Shown here: positions 7,799 through 15,687 of the stretch, one piece after another
Numbering within the stretch: position 1 is the stretch's first letter
How the letters are laid out: every line of letters starts with the position of its first letter
Source: an uncultured Polyangiaceae bacterium
GTDB taxonomy: Bacteria > Myxococcota_A > Polyangia > Polyangiales > Houyiibacteriaceae
DNA: 21,016 nucleotides
Reading direction: 5' to 3'
NCBI GenBank assembly: GCA_947259605.1
Contig: CAMYMX010000009.1
Coordinates: forward strand, 1-21,016
The notes under the pieces: generated by a model
What the model was told of the DNA's origin: nothing
Database searches by the model: none
The model's input: only the letters and a program-made list of their open reading frames with translations
Translations under genes and position numbers: made by a program

Positions 7799-8230
7799 TC
7801 AACCGCGTAGGATGTATTGCTCGAGCTGTTCGATCGTCATGTCTTGCTCGGCGACGATACTGCGCACCAGGTCACCAATCGACAGAATGCCGAGCAGCTC
7901 CGCACCCTCCATCACCAGCAGATGCCTCGTTCGCTTTCCGGTCATGATCGCCATGCATTCGCGCGTCGTCGCCTTGCGGCCAACCGACAGGACCTCATCG
8001 GCCATTGCATCGCGCACACGGGTGGTCGGCGAAGCCTTGCCGAGGAGAAAGACGTTACGTGCGTAGTCGCGCTCGGTGATCAGGCCAATGACCTTCTCGT
8101 TCTCGATCACGACCAGTGCGCCGATGTCGAGATCGGACATGCGTTTGATCGCGTCGTAGACCGTATCCTCGGGAGAAACGGCTTGGATATCGTGGCCTTT
8201 GTGCTGGAGCAACTGCGCTACCGTGGTCAT
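7799..8230 (-). CDS. Two-CBS-domain protein
   Basis: A 143-residue soluble protein made of a tandem pair of CBS motifs (a Bateman module) and nothing else. The first covers about residues 10-60 and ends in VIGLITERDYARNV. The second covers about 75-125 and ends in LLGILSIGDLVRSIV. Such stand-alone pairs bind adenine nucleotides (AMP, ATP, NADH, SAM) and often regulate partner enzymes. The partner is unknown; the desaturase directly downstream is a contextual candidate only. The ATG at 8230 is preferred over an in-frame codon at 8251, because the family begins with the short TVAQLL helix. No transmembrane segment is present. Confidence 0.9.
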   Translation of the reverse strand: MTTVAQLLQHKGHDIQAVSPEDTVYDAIKRMSDLDIGALVVIENEKVIGLITERDYARNVFLLGKASPTTRVRDAMADEVLSVGRKATTRECMAIMTGKRTRHLLVMEGAELLGILSIGDLVRSIVAEQDMTIEQLEQYILRG

Positions 8231-8281
8231 GGCGAGAGGGTACCACAACACAGGCTGTCTTGAAGGCCTCCCTATTGGCCC

Positions 8282-9442
8282 TCATGCGGGGCGCGGCCTA
8301 CGGCCAGACTCCTCGATGACCTCGTGAACGAGGTCGAAGTATTGGCCGGTGACCACGTCCTGATCAAAGCGCCGCAGCCAGTCTGCGCGCTCGGCACGGC
8401 GCACCTCGTGACCCAGGTCGGGCTCCGCGAGCTCGGCTTCGACGGCCGCGGCAAAGCTCTTGGCATCCTCGACTGGGGTCAATTGCCCGAGCCTTCCGTC
8501 GTCGAGGAGCTCGCGCGGGCCGAAGTGGCAGTCCGTCGATACGATCGCCGTGCCCGCTCCCAATGCCTCGATCAAGACCATCGGCAAGCCCTCGTTGCGG
8601 GAGGACATGAGGAACAGGCGAGCCCGGCGCATAAAGGCCTCGGCATTGTCGACAAAGCCAAGAAGGAACACGCGATCGGCGACACCGAGTTCTTGGGCCT
8701 GCGCCTCGAGCGAAGCACGCTCGGGGCCCTCTCCGAGGATCACCAGGTTCAGGTCGTGTCGCGAGGACAGATCGGCAAACGCCCGGAGCAACATCCCGAA
8801 GTCCTTTTGGGGCGTAAGGCGGCCGACGGCGAGCAACACCGGCTTGTCGAACAAGGGTCGTTGCGCGGGTGTGAGCTCGAGGGAGGCTTCATGACTGTGC
8901 CTCGGGTTCGGAAGGGACAGCACTCTGTGCGGTGGCACGTCGAAAACCTCGGCAGCATCGTCCGCCACGCCCTGGGAGCAGCCGGTCAAGCGCTCCACCC
9001 GGCGGTACGCAAAACGTTCCGGCCCGAACCCAAGCCATCGCCGAAACCACCACTGCGCGTCCGGCTCGCAACGAATCGCGTAGTGCTGACTCACGATGAC
9101 CGGCACATCGGGAACGAGGTAGCGGCCGATCCCCGACGCGATGTTCGCCGTGTGAATCATGGATATCGCACAGCGTGGGCGTGCCCGTTTGAGGTAGCGT
9201 ACCCAGCGCGGGGTCGCGAGGAGCTCGTTGATGGCGCCGAGCTCGACCTTGTTCACGCCCGGTAGCTCCTCATCGCGTAGCCCGCCGTGCGCACAGGACA
9301 CGACCAGATCGATGCGCAGGCCGCGCTCCGCCAGCGCGCGGGCCATCAAAAGGGCGACCCGCTCCGCTCCCCCCGCCGCGTACGAGGGAATGAAGATCGC
9401 GAGGTCGGGCCTTTGGGCACTGCTAGAAACGGAGTCGCTCAT
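8282..9442 (-). CDS. Glycosyltransferase family 4 (GT-B fold)
   Basis: A 386-residue cytoplasmic transferase. The N-terminal domain opens with a strand and glycine loop, FIPSYAAGGAERVALLMARA (17-36). The C-terminal domain begins at PVLLAVGRLTPQKDF (201-215), a hallmark of GT1/GT4 enzymes. It contains RNEGLPMVLIEALGAG (282-297), whose E284 and E292 form the E-x7-E motif contacting the nucleotide sugar donor. It is full length and appears intact, unlike the GT4 relic at 5420-5830. Donor and acceptor are unknown; a role in lipopolysaccharide, capsule or glycolipid synthesis is usual. The frame is open upstream to 9619, but the extra residues are unlike the family and overlap the upstream gene, so the ATG at 9442 is chosen. 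It lies 28 bases behind the methyltransferase. Confidence 0.9.
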   Translation of the reverse strand: MSDSVSSSAQRPDLAIFIPSYAAGGAERVALLMARALAERGLRIDLVVSCAHGGLRDEELPGVNKVELGAINELLATPRWVRYLKRARPRCAISMIHTANIASGIGRYLVPDVPVIVSQHYAIRCEPDAQWWFRRWLGFGPERFAYRRVERLTGCSQGVADDAAEVFDVPPHRVLSLPNPRHSHEASLELTPAQRPLFDKPVLLAVGRLTPQKDFGMLLRAFADLSSRHDLNLVILGEGPERASLEAQAQELGVADRVFLLGFVDNAEAFMRRARLFLMSSRNEGLPMVLIEALGAGTAIVSTDCHFGPRELLDDGRLGQLTPVEDAKSFAAAVEAELAEPDLGHEVRRAERADWLRRFDQDVVTGQYFDLVHEVIEESGRRPRPA

Positions 9443-9470
9443 ACCAAACACAGGAGGTCGCGCCAAAACG

Positions 9471-10352
9471 CTACGCGCCAGGACGGGCCATGCCGAGGAG
9501 GGTATTCCCCTCGGACTTGCCGAGGAGGTTGAGCACCCCCAGCATCGGCGCACGCAAGATGAGCCCGGGCAGACCGTACTCGTTGCGCACGCTCGCAGCT
9601 GGGATCGGACGCGTCGCAAAGCGCTCTGTCACGAAGCCTGCCTTTTCCAAAGCGACGCGCATGCTTTGCCGCCGAAAGAAGTTGATGTGGATCGGCGGGA
9701 TGTTTACGGGAAGGGTCTGTCGTAAGCAATACGGATCGTCGAGATTGGGCACGCTGAACACGAAGATCCCATCCGGCTTCAAGATGGCGCGAATCGACTT
9801 CAGCATGCTGATCGGATCCGGCACGTGCTCCATGACTTCAAACGAGGTCACGACGTCAAACTTCTCGTCCTGGGTTGTGGCGAAGTCCTCGATGACGCCA
9901 TTGAACATGTCGACGCCCAGACTGCGCGCCGTTTCGGCCGCCAGTTTGGTGGGCTCCACGCCCTTGACGCTGAACCCGCGTTGCTTTGCGACGAGCAGGA
10001 AAGTCCCTGGGCCGGTTCCGACGTCCACGAGCCTGCTGTTGGGGCGCTCCGTCTCGATCCAGCGAAGCGCCTTGCGCTTGAACCAACGCAGTTGTCGAAA
10101 ACCCCAGTCACCCCTGGCGGTCTTCTCGGCGACCTCCACCATCTCCCGGTAATCCGCCTCGCCCGAATACACTTCTTCGTATTGTTCGCGCGGGATCCTG
10201 CGCAGCACGGTGTACACCAGAGAACAGTCGGGACACCTCGCCATCTCGTAGGAGTTGAAGGGCTCGATGGAACCCTGTGCAGCGGAGCCGCAGATCGGAC
10301 AACTTTTCGCTCGTCCGGTGCCATCGAGGTGAAGTGCCGCTTCCGTGATCAC
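9471..10352 (-). CDS. Class I SAM-dependent methyltransferase with N-terminal zinc ribbon
   Basis: A 293-residue protein from a GTG at 10352. The N-terminus holds two Cys pairs, CPIC (C18, C21) and CPDC (C40, C43), forming a probable zinc ribbon. The Rossmann methyltransferase domain has motif I VDVGTGPGTF (109-118), the acidic ribose contact in GVEPTK (E133) and the post-II motif FEVMEHV (171-177). This Cys-ribbon plus Methyltransf_23-like layout is common in enzymes encoded near sugar and surface-polysaccharide genes. Its pairing with the adjacent GT4 gene on the same strand points the same way. It is cytoplasmic, with no signal peptide. The methyl acceptor (sugar, lipid or other) is not determinable. 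Confidence 0.85.
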   Translation of the reverse strand: MITEAALHLDGTGRAKSCPICGSAAQGSIEPFNSYEMARCPDCSLVYTVLRRIPREQYEEVYSGEADYREMVEVAEKTARGDWGFRQLRWFKRKALRWIETERPNSRLVDVGTGPGTFLLVAKQRGFSVKGVEPTKLAAETARSLGVDMFNGVIEDFATTQDEKFDVVTSFEVMEHVPDPISMLKSIRAILKPDGIFVFSVPNLDDPYCLRQTLPVNIPPIHINFFRRQSMRVALEKAGFVTERFATRPIPAASVRNEYGLPGLILRAPMLGVLNLLGKSEGNTLLGMARPGA

Positions 10353-10395
10353 GGTCCGCGATCTAGCACCCCGACCGAATGGCGCCAGGCGCTAG

Positions 10396-11040
10396 CTAGC
10401 CGCGAACCGCCATGATGCTCCAGGCGATGATCAGCTGCGCCGCATAGTACAGGGGTAGACCCCATAGGCGATTGACGAAACCGTTCGAGACGAAGCGGTC
10501 TCGCACGACGGCGATGTCGGACGCGGTGAACATCAGTGCACCGACTGGAATCATCCATGGCGCGCCTGCCCCACCCGCCCCGATCGCGACGACGCACATC
10601 GCGGAAATCACGAGCATGTACGCGCCGATGGGGCCGCGCATGTCGGGAGCGTGAGGAAACACCCAGCGCGCGATCACGACCATGACCACCGCAATCGCGC
10701 CCGCGCTCACCAGCGCGAACGTCGTGTCGATCGGAAGGCCCGCAAACGCGACGACATAGGCCACGTGACCGAGCAGGAAGGAAACGAGGCCCGCGATGAA
10801 GTACTTCTTCGCAGACCCTAGCAGACAGACATCCCCGATCGCGCCGAGGACCAAGCCCACCAGGACGATGTTTCCGTAGCGCGATTCGAGCGCCCCAAAG
10901 CCGATTGCCGCAACGATGAAGCCGAGCGAGGCAAAGGGCTTGCCCGCGGCGCGCAGCCCGGGCCGGTCTTTCCATTCCCCATAGAAAAGTACGGCAAGAC
11001 CCAGCGCCGTCATCCATTCGCCCACTGCATTGAGACCCAT
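10396..11040 (-). CDS. YhhN/TMEM86 family membrane protein (lysoplasmalogenase-like)
   Basis: A 214-residue protein with about eight membrane segments. Family landmarks are AAGKPFASLGF (31-41), the aspartate in GAIGDVCLL (D70), KYFIAGLVSFLLGHVAYV (79-96) and ALMFTASDIAVV with D175. The animal relatives TMEM86A and TMEM86B hydrolyse the vinyl-ether bond of lysoplasmalogens, and some bacterial members have been proposed to do likewise. Myxobacteria do make plasmalogens, which would fit, but no plasmalogen synthesis gene is visible here. The ATG at 11040 is the natural start. The gene lies 22 bases after the phosphofructokinase on the same strand and may share its transcript. Confidence 0.82.
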   Translation of the reverse strand: MGLNAVGEWMTALGLAVLFYGEWKDRPGLRAAGKPFASLGFIVAAIGFGALESRYGNIVLVGLVLGAIGDVCLLGSAKKYFIAGLVSFLLGHVAYVVAFAGLPIDTTFALVSAGAIAVVMVVIARWVFPHAPDMRGPIGAYMLVISAMCVVAIGAGGAGAPWMIPVGALMFTASDIAVVRDRFVSNGFVNRLWGLPLYYAAQLIIAWSIMAVRG

Positions 11041-11062
11041 GGCTCGATTCCTTTGGTTCGCG

Positions 11063-12352
11063 CTATCGCCAGTTCGGTTGACGCGTGCTGGACAGCACGG
11101 CGTTCCACAAGTCGCTCTCGATCGACATCCGCTTCTTTTCCGCCACAGCCGTCGAAATGGGGACGTAGACGATCTCTTGGTTCCAGTAGCCCACCATGGC
11201 GTCGGTCTTTCCAGCCATCGCAGCGTGGACAGCCGCGCGCCCCATTCGGTCGGTCAGGATCCGGTCCCAGGCGTTGGCGGGAACGCTGCGAATCGCATAG
11301 CTCGGATCGATGTACTTCATGTTGAGCGTCAGGTCGCGCTCTCTGAAATAGCGCTTGATCCGGTCCCGCAAAAAGACGCCGATGTCTTCGAATCCGACGT
11401 TACCCGAGGCGTCGCTCTCGGCTTTCTTGTCCGTGAACAGATGCTGTCCTGCGCCCTCCGCAACGACGACCACCGCATGTCCGCGGCTCAGAATTCGCCT
11501 CTCTAGGGCCGCCAGCAACCCGCCGTCGCCCTCGAGAGGAAACGGAACCTCTGGCACGAGAACGAAGTTGGCCTCCTGACTCGCGAGAGACGCGCCCGCA
11601 GCAATGAAGCCCGCGGCGCGGCCCATGAGCTTGACCAAGCCGATGCCATTGGGGGCTCCGACCGCTTCGACGTGCGCGCCTCGCAGCACCTGACTGGCCA
11701 CTTCGAGTGCCGTGACGTAGCCGAAGCTGAGCTCGACATAGGGCACGTCGTTGTCGATGGTCTTGGGGATCCCGACCACCGACTTGGCAAGGCCGCGCTT
11801 TGCAATCTCGAGTTGAATGGAATGGGCGCCACGCTGTGTGCCGTCACCACCGATGCAGAACAAGATGTCGATCTCGCGCGCCTCCAAGAAGTCCACGATG
11901 ACTGCAGGATCCTGCGCACCACGTGAGCTTCCGAGCACCGTTCCACCTAGGTGGTGGATGTTCCGGACGAAGCGTTCAGTCATGACCGTCGGCTCGAGTC
12001 CGGAGTCCGGGTTGAGCCCGGCGTAGCCGTTTCTGATTCCCAGGACACGCTGCACCCCGTAGTTGTGCGTGAGCTCCAGGAATCCGGACCGGATCACATT
12101 GTTCAGACCGGGAGACAGGCCTCCGCAGGTCACGAACGCCGCGGTCGTCTCAGCCGGATTGAAAAAGAGCTTGGGCCGTGGCCCCGCTTCTTCGAAAGAA
12201 AGCGTGTCGATCTCGACAGCCTCGTCACGAATGTGGCGCTTCACCCGGACCCGAATCAACTCGTCCGCGAACGTCCTACCTCTCGCCTGGAGCGGCGACT
12301 CGAAGGCGCAGGGCCCGAGGGTAGGAACGAGGAAGTCACGCTGCGTGGGCAT
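11063..12352 (-). CDS. 6-phosphofructokinase, long PPi-like/ATP type
   Basis: A 429-residue phosphofructokinase, longer than the roughly 320 residues of the E. coli type because of an N-terminal extension of about 65 residues. It phosphorylates fructose 6-phosphate at C1 in glycolysis. Landmarks are TCGGLSPGLNNVIR (75-88), GGDGTQRGA (168-176), PKTIDND (196-202) with the base-like Asp, and MGRAAGF after it. The Gly after the Asp in GGDGT is the residue associated with ATP use (PPi enzymes have Asp there). The Lys in PKTIDND is shared by PPi enzymes and by the ATP-using trypanosome and plant group. I therefore predict ATP as phosphate donor, with moderate confidence. The ATG at 12352 directly follows the divergent spacer shared with the di-haem protein gene. 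Confidence 0.9.
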   Translation of the reverse strand: MPTQRDFLVPTLGPCAFESPLQARGRTFADELIRVRVKRHIRDEAVEIDTLSFEEAGPRPKLFFNPAETTAAFVTCGGLSPGLNNVIRSGFLELTHNYGVQRVLGIRNGYAGLNPDSGLEPTVMTERFVRNIHHLGGTVLGSSRGAQDPAVIVDFLEAREIDILFCIGGDGTQRGAHSIQLEIAKRGLAKSVVGIPKTIDNDVPYVELSFGYVTALEVASQVLRGAHVEAVGAPNGIGLVKLMGRAAGFIAAGASLASQEANFVLVPEVPFPLEGDGGLLAALERRILSRGHAVVVVAEGAGQHLFTDKKAESDASGNVGFEDIGVFLRDRIKRYFRERDLTLNMKYIDPSYAIRSVPANAWDRILTDRMGRAAVHAAMAGKTDAMVGYWNQEIVYVPISTAVAEKKRMSIESDLWNAVLSSTRQPNWR

Positions 12353-12456
12353 AATTGGGCCACAGTATGCACCGAAAACGTTCGGGTCGAACCGACTTGG
12401 CGCGACCGCGGCCCTTGGGGTACTTTGGCTGCACCCGTTGCCCGAGGAAGAGGCTC
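12353..12456. promoter_or_regulatory. Divergent promoter region with strong RBS for the di-haem protein
   Basis: The 104 bases separate two divergent starts. GAGGAAGAGG at 12444-12453, a few bases before ATG 12457, is an excellent Shine-Dalgarno and decides that start over earlier in-frame codons at 12355. On the minus strand a CATACT sequence close to the phosphofructokinase ATG could serve as a -10, without a clear -35. Confidence 0.45.
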
Positions 12457-15400
12457 ATGTACCGATCCGTTCGCTTGCCCCTGCTGGCCTGCGCCATCCT
12501 GACGCTCACCGCCAATCCGACCATCGCTCAGCCCTCGTTTGTCGCGTTCGAAACCGGCCCCGTGAGGCCGCTCGCGATCGAAGGGGCGGTTTTGGCCGCC
12601 GTCAATACACCCGACAACAGGTTGGAGACCTTCAACGTCCTCGAGGAGGGGATCAGTCGCAGATCCTCGGTCCCCGTCGGCCTCGAGCCCTGCGCGGTCG
12701 CGATCCGATCAGGCGGTGCCGAGGCATGGGTCGTCAACCACTTGTCCGATAGCGTCAGCGTCATCGATCTGGTGGCGGGCCGCCTCACTCGAACTTTGCT
12801 GGTCGGGGACGAACCACGAGACATCGTGATCACGGACCCGGACGGCGCCGGCCCGCTCGGAGAGCGCGTCTTCATCACGACCGCGCACCGAGGACAGCAC
12901 CGGACTGACCCTTCGATTGCGGGCGTTCCAGGCACGGGAGACCCCGAGCTGACGACGCCCAGCGTGCCCCGCGCCGACGTTTGGGTCTTCGATGCAAACA
13001 ACCCGGGGGCTGGAGTCGGCGGAACCCCACTGCGAGTTGTGGAGCTCTTCGGCGATACGCCCCGTGCGCTTACGGTCAGTGCCGACGGCACCTCCGTGTA
13101 CGCGGCGGTCTTCCATTCCGGAAATCAGACAGCGGTCGTGAGCGAGGGAATGGTCTGCGATGGATTCGGCGGCAGCCAGTGCAATGGCGACGGAATCAGC
13201 TCGCCCAACGGCCTCACCAACGGAAGGCTTCCAGGCGGGCTTCCCGGTCCTTCGACCAACGCGGAGGGGGAAAACGCACCGGAGACTGGCCTGGTCGTAC
13301 AGTTTCACAACGGTTCGGGGCAATGGCGGGATGAGGGCGGACGCAACTGGAGCAACGGCATGCGCTTTTTCCTTCCCGACCTCGACGTGTTCGAGATCGA
13401 TGCCACGACACTCAGCGAAACATCCAGCTTCGCGCACGTGGGTACCATCAACTTCAACATGGCGGTGAATCCCGTCAACGGGAATGTCTATGTCTCGAAC
13501 ACCGAGGCACAGAACCTGACGCGCTTCGAGGGACCCGGAAACTTTGGCGGCTCGACCGTTCAGGGCAACCTTCACCAGGCCCGGATCACCGTACTGAACG
13601 GCGCGAACGTCTCGCCGGTGCACCTGAACGCGCACATCAACTATGGGATTCTACCCGCCCCTCCGGCAACGAAGGACCACAGCCTCGCCACGCCGCTCGA
13701 CATGGTGATTTCATCGGACGGATTGACCCTCTACGTCGCAGCGTTTGGCTCGAGCAAGGTCGGCGTGATCCCAACTTCCGCGTTGGACAACAACACGCTC
13801 GATCCGACGGTCGAAAGCGCGAATTATCTGAACGTGTCCGGTGGGGGCCCTGGGGGGCTGGCGCTCGATGAAACCAACGATAATCTCTACGTGCTCACGC
13901 GCTTCGACAACTCCATATCGGTCGTCGACCTGAGCACCGGCACCGAAACCAATCACGTCCCACTCCACAATCCTGAGCCGGCAAGCGTTCTGGCAGGCCG
14001 CGCAATGCTCTACGATGCTTTCAACACATCCAGCAACGGAGAAGCATCCTGTTCCAGCTGCCACGTGTTCGCGGATTTCGACGGCTTGGCCTGGGACCTG
14101 GGAAATCCGGACGAGGTCGTGACTTCGAGTCCTTTGGTGATCAACTTCGAAAACGCCCTCCAATTCTTTCCGGTCGACACCTCCGGCTTGAATGGCACCG
14201 GTAGCGTACGCGACTTCCATCCGATGAAGGGGCCGATGACCACGCAAACGCTCCGCGGTCTAGCGACCAGCGGCGCGATGCACTGGCGAGGCGACCGCTC
14301 CAATGGGTTCTTCGGCATCAACGGAATCGATGAATTCACCTCGTTCATGAATTTCATCGGCGCGTTTTCAGGACTCGTGGGTGGCAGCACGCCGCCGACC
14401 GATCCAGGGCTTCAGGCCGCGATGGCAGAGTTCACCGAATTCGCCCTTCAGATTACCCTTCCGCCGAATCCCGTTCGCTCGCTCGACAACAGCCGGACGC
14501 CGGCGCAGCAAGCCGGCATGGACTTCTTCGACGGCAGCACGGGTCAGCTGTCCGATGGCGCAGACATTCAAGGTTTCACCTGCGAAGGCTGCCACAGGCA
14601 CGACCCGAGCCAGGGCTTCTTTGGAACGGGTAGAGAGGCAAGCTTCGAAGCAGAGCCGCAGATCCTCAAGATTCCGCACTTTCGAAATCTCTATCAGAAG
14701 GTCGGCATGTTTGGCATGCCCAATGTGGATTTCAACCTCCCCGGCGACGGCAGCCACATGGGCAATCAGGTTCGGGGCACCGGGTACATCCACGACGGCA
14801 GCACCGACACCTTGTTTCGTTTCTTCACCGCAGATGTGTTCCGGAACCCGGGGCTACTATTCAATGAAGCCAACGTCGGTTTCGATGGCGGCGACCCGCA
14901 GCGCCGGGATGTCGAGCAAGCCATGCTCGCGTTCGATTCCGACCTGGCCCCTATCGTGGGGCAGCAGGTCACACTCGACGACGCCAACTTCGCAGAGGTA
15001 AGCGCCCGCATCGACCTCCTCGAACAACGGGCGGGTACCCCGTTCGTGTCTGCAGTGCTCGGGGGTCTCACGACTGAATGTGACCTCGTGGCTCATGGTC
15101 TGTGGAACGGCCGCACACGGAGCGCGCTCTACGACCCGGCAACCGATGCGTACATTCCCGACTCCTGGACGGACCCCGCGATCTCCGCTTCGGACATGCG
15201 CACAATGGCTCAGGTTCCAGGGCAAGCGACGACGTTTACCTGTGTGCCGCCGGGCTCCGGACCGCGCATCGGCTGGGATCGGGACGGAGACGGTATTCGC
15301 AACCATGACGAGTCCGTCTCCAGCACGGACCCCTCGAATCCAGGAAGCGTTTCGGGGGCCTGCGGCGACGGGATCGACAATGACGGAGATGGCGCCATCG

Positions 15401-15672
15401 ATTTGGCGGATACCGGTTGCCCTATCGGATCCCTCGACGTCGAGAATCCTCAGTGCAGCGACGGCTATGACAACGATGGGGACGGCCTCATCGACTTCGG
15501 CGGCGATCCGGACTGCAGTGATGCGAGCTCAAATCGAGAGTTGACCTTGGTGGTCCCTGGACGGGACTGCAGTGTGAGTCCCGGGGAGCCCAGCAGCGGG
15601 ATACTTTGGCTTGCACTGGTATTCCTGGCCCTGCGGCTCGGGCCTCGCCGACGAACGGGTGCGCCTTTGTAG
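12457..15672 (+). CDS. Secreted beta-propeller / di-haem cytochrome protein with MYXO-CTERM-like tail
   Basis: A 1071-residue exported protein. A signal peptide occupies residues 1 to about 25 (LLACAILTLTANPTIAQ). Residues about 30-520 contain YVTN/NHL-like beta-propeller repeats, e.g. WVVNHLSDSVSVIDL and LYVLTRFDNSISVVDL. A MauG/cytochrome c peroxidase-like region follows, with two c-type haem sites, CSSCH (532-536) and CEGCH (709-713), and the family signature YIHDGSTDTLFRFF. Near 969 begins a Cys-bounded acidic repeat pair, CGDGIDNDGDG and CSDGYDNDGDG, of the kind that binds calcium. The end is C1038, a hydrophobic helix (GILWLALVFLAL) and RRR, matching the MYXO-CTERM sorting layout for surface anchoring. 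The likely role is extracytoplasmic peroxide or electron-transfer chemistry; the substrate is unknown. Confidence 0.88.
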   Translation: MYRSVRLPLLACAILTLTANPTIAQPSFVAFETGPVRPLAIEGAVLAAVNTPDNRLETFNVLEEGISRRSSVPVGLEPCAVAIRSGGAEAWVVNHLSDSVSVIDLVAGRLTRTLLVGDEPRDIVITDPDGAGPLGERVFITTAHRGQHRTDPSIAGVPGTGDPELTTPSVPRADVWVFDANNPGAGVGGTPLRVVELFGDTPRALTVSADGTSVYAAVFHSGNQTAVVSEGMVCDGFGGSQCNGDGISSPNGLTNGRLPGGLPGPSTNAEGENAPETGLVVQFHNGSGQWRDEGGRNWSNGMRFFLPDLDVFEIDATTLSETSSFAHVGTINFNMAVNPVNGNVYVSNTEAQNLTRFEGPGNFGGSTVQGNLHQARITVLNGANVSPVHLNAHINYGILPAPPATKDHSLATPLDMVISSDGLTLYVAAFGSSKVGVIPTSALDNNTLDPTVESANYLNVSGGGPGGLALDETNDNLYVLTRFDNSISVVDLSTGTETNHVPLHNPEPASVLAGRAMLYDAFNTSSNGEASCSSCHVFADFDGLAWDLGNPDEVVTSSPLVINFENALQFFPVDTSGLNGTGSVRDFHPMKGPMTTQTLRGLATSGAMHWRGDRSNGFFGINGIDEFTSFMNFIGAFSGLVGGSTPPTDPGLQAAMAEFTEFALQITLPPNPVRSLDNSRTPAQQAGMDFFDGSTGQLSDGADIQGFTCEGCHRHDPSQGFFGTGREASFEAEPQILKIPHFRNLYQKVGMFGMPNVDFNLPGDGSHMGNQVRGTGYIHDGSTDTLFRFFTADVFRNPGLLFNEANVGFDGGDPQRRDVEQAMLAFDSDLAPIVGQQVTLDDANFAEVSARIDLLEQRAGTPFVSAVLGGLTTECDLVAHGLWNGRTRSALYDPATDAYIPDSWTDPAISASDMRTMAQVPGQATTFTCVPPGSGPRIGWDRDGDGIRNHDESVSSTDPSNPGSVSGACGDGIDNDGDGAIDLADTGCPIGSLDVENPQCSDGYDNDGDGLIDFGGDPDCSDASSNRELTLVVPGRDCSVSPGEPSSGILWLALVFLALRLGPRRRTGAPL

Positions 15673-15687
15673 TTGTGAACGCAACCG

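Noticed and set aside
8324..9265. Long plus-strand open frame of 313 codons
   Set aside because: It lies antisense to the GT4 glycosyltransferase and shows no domain; a shadow frame.
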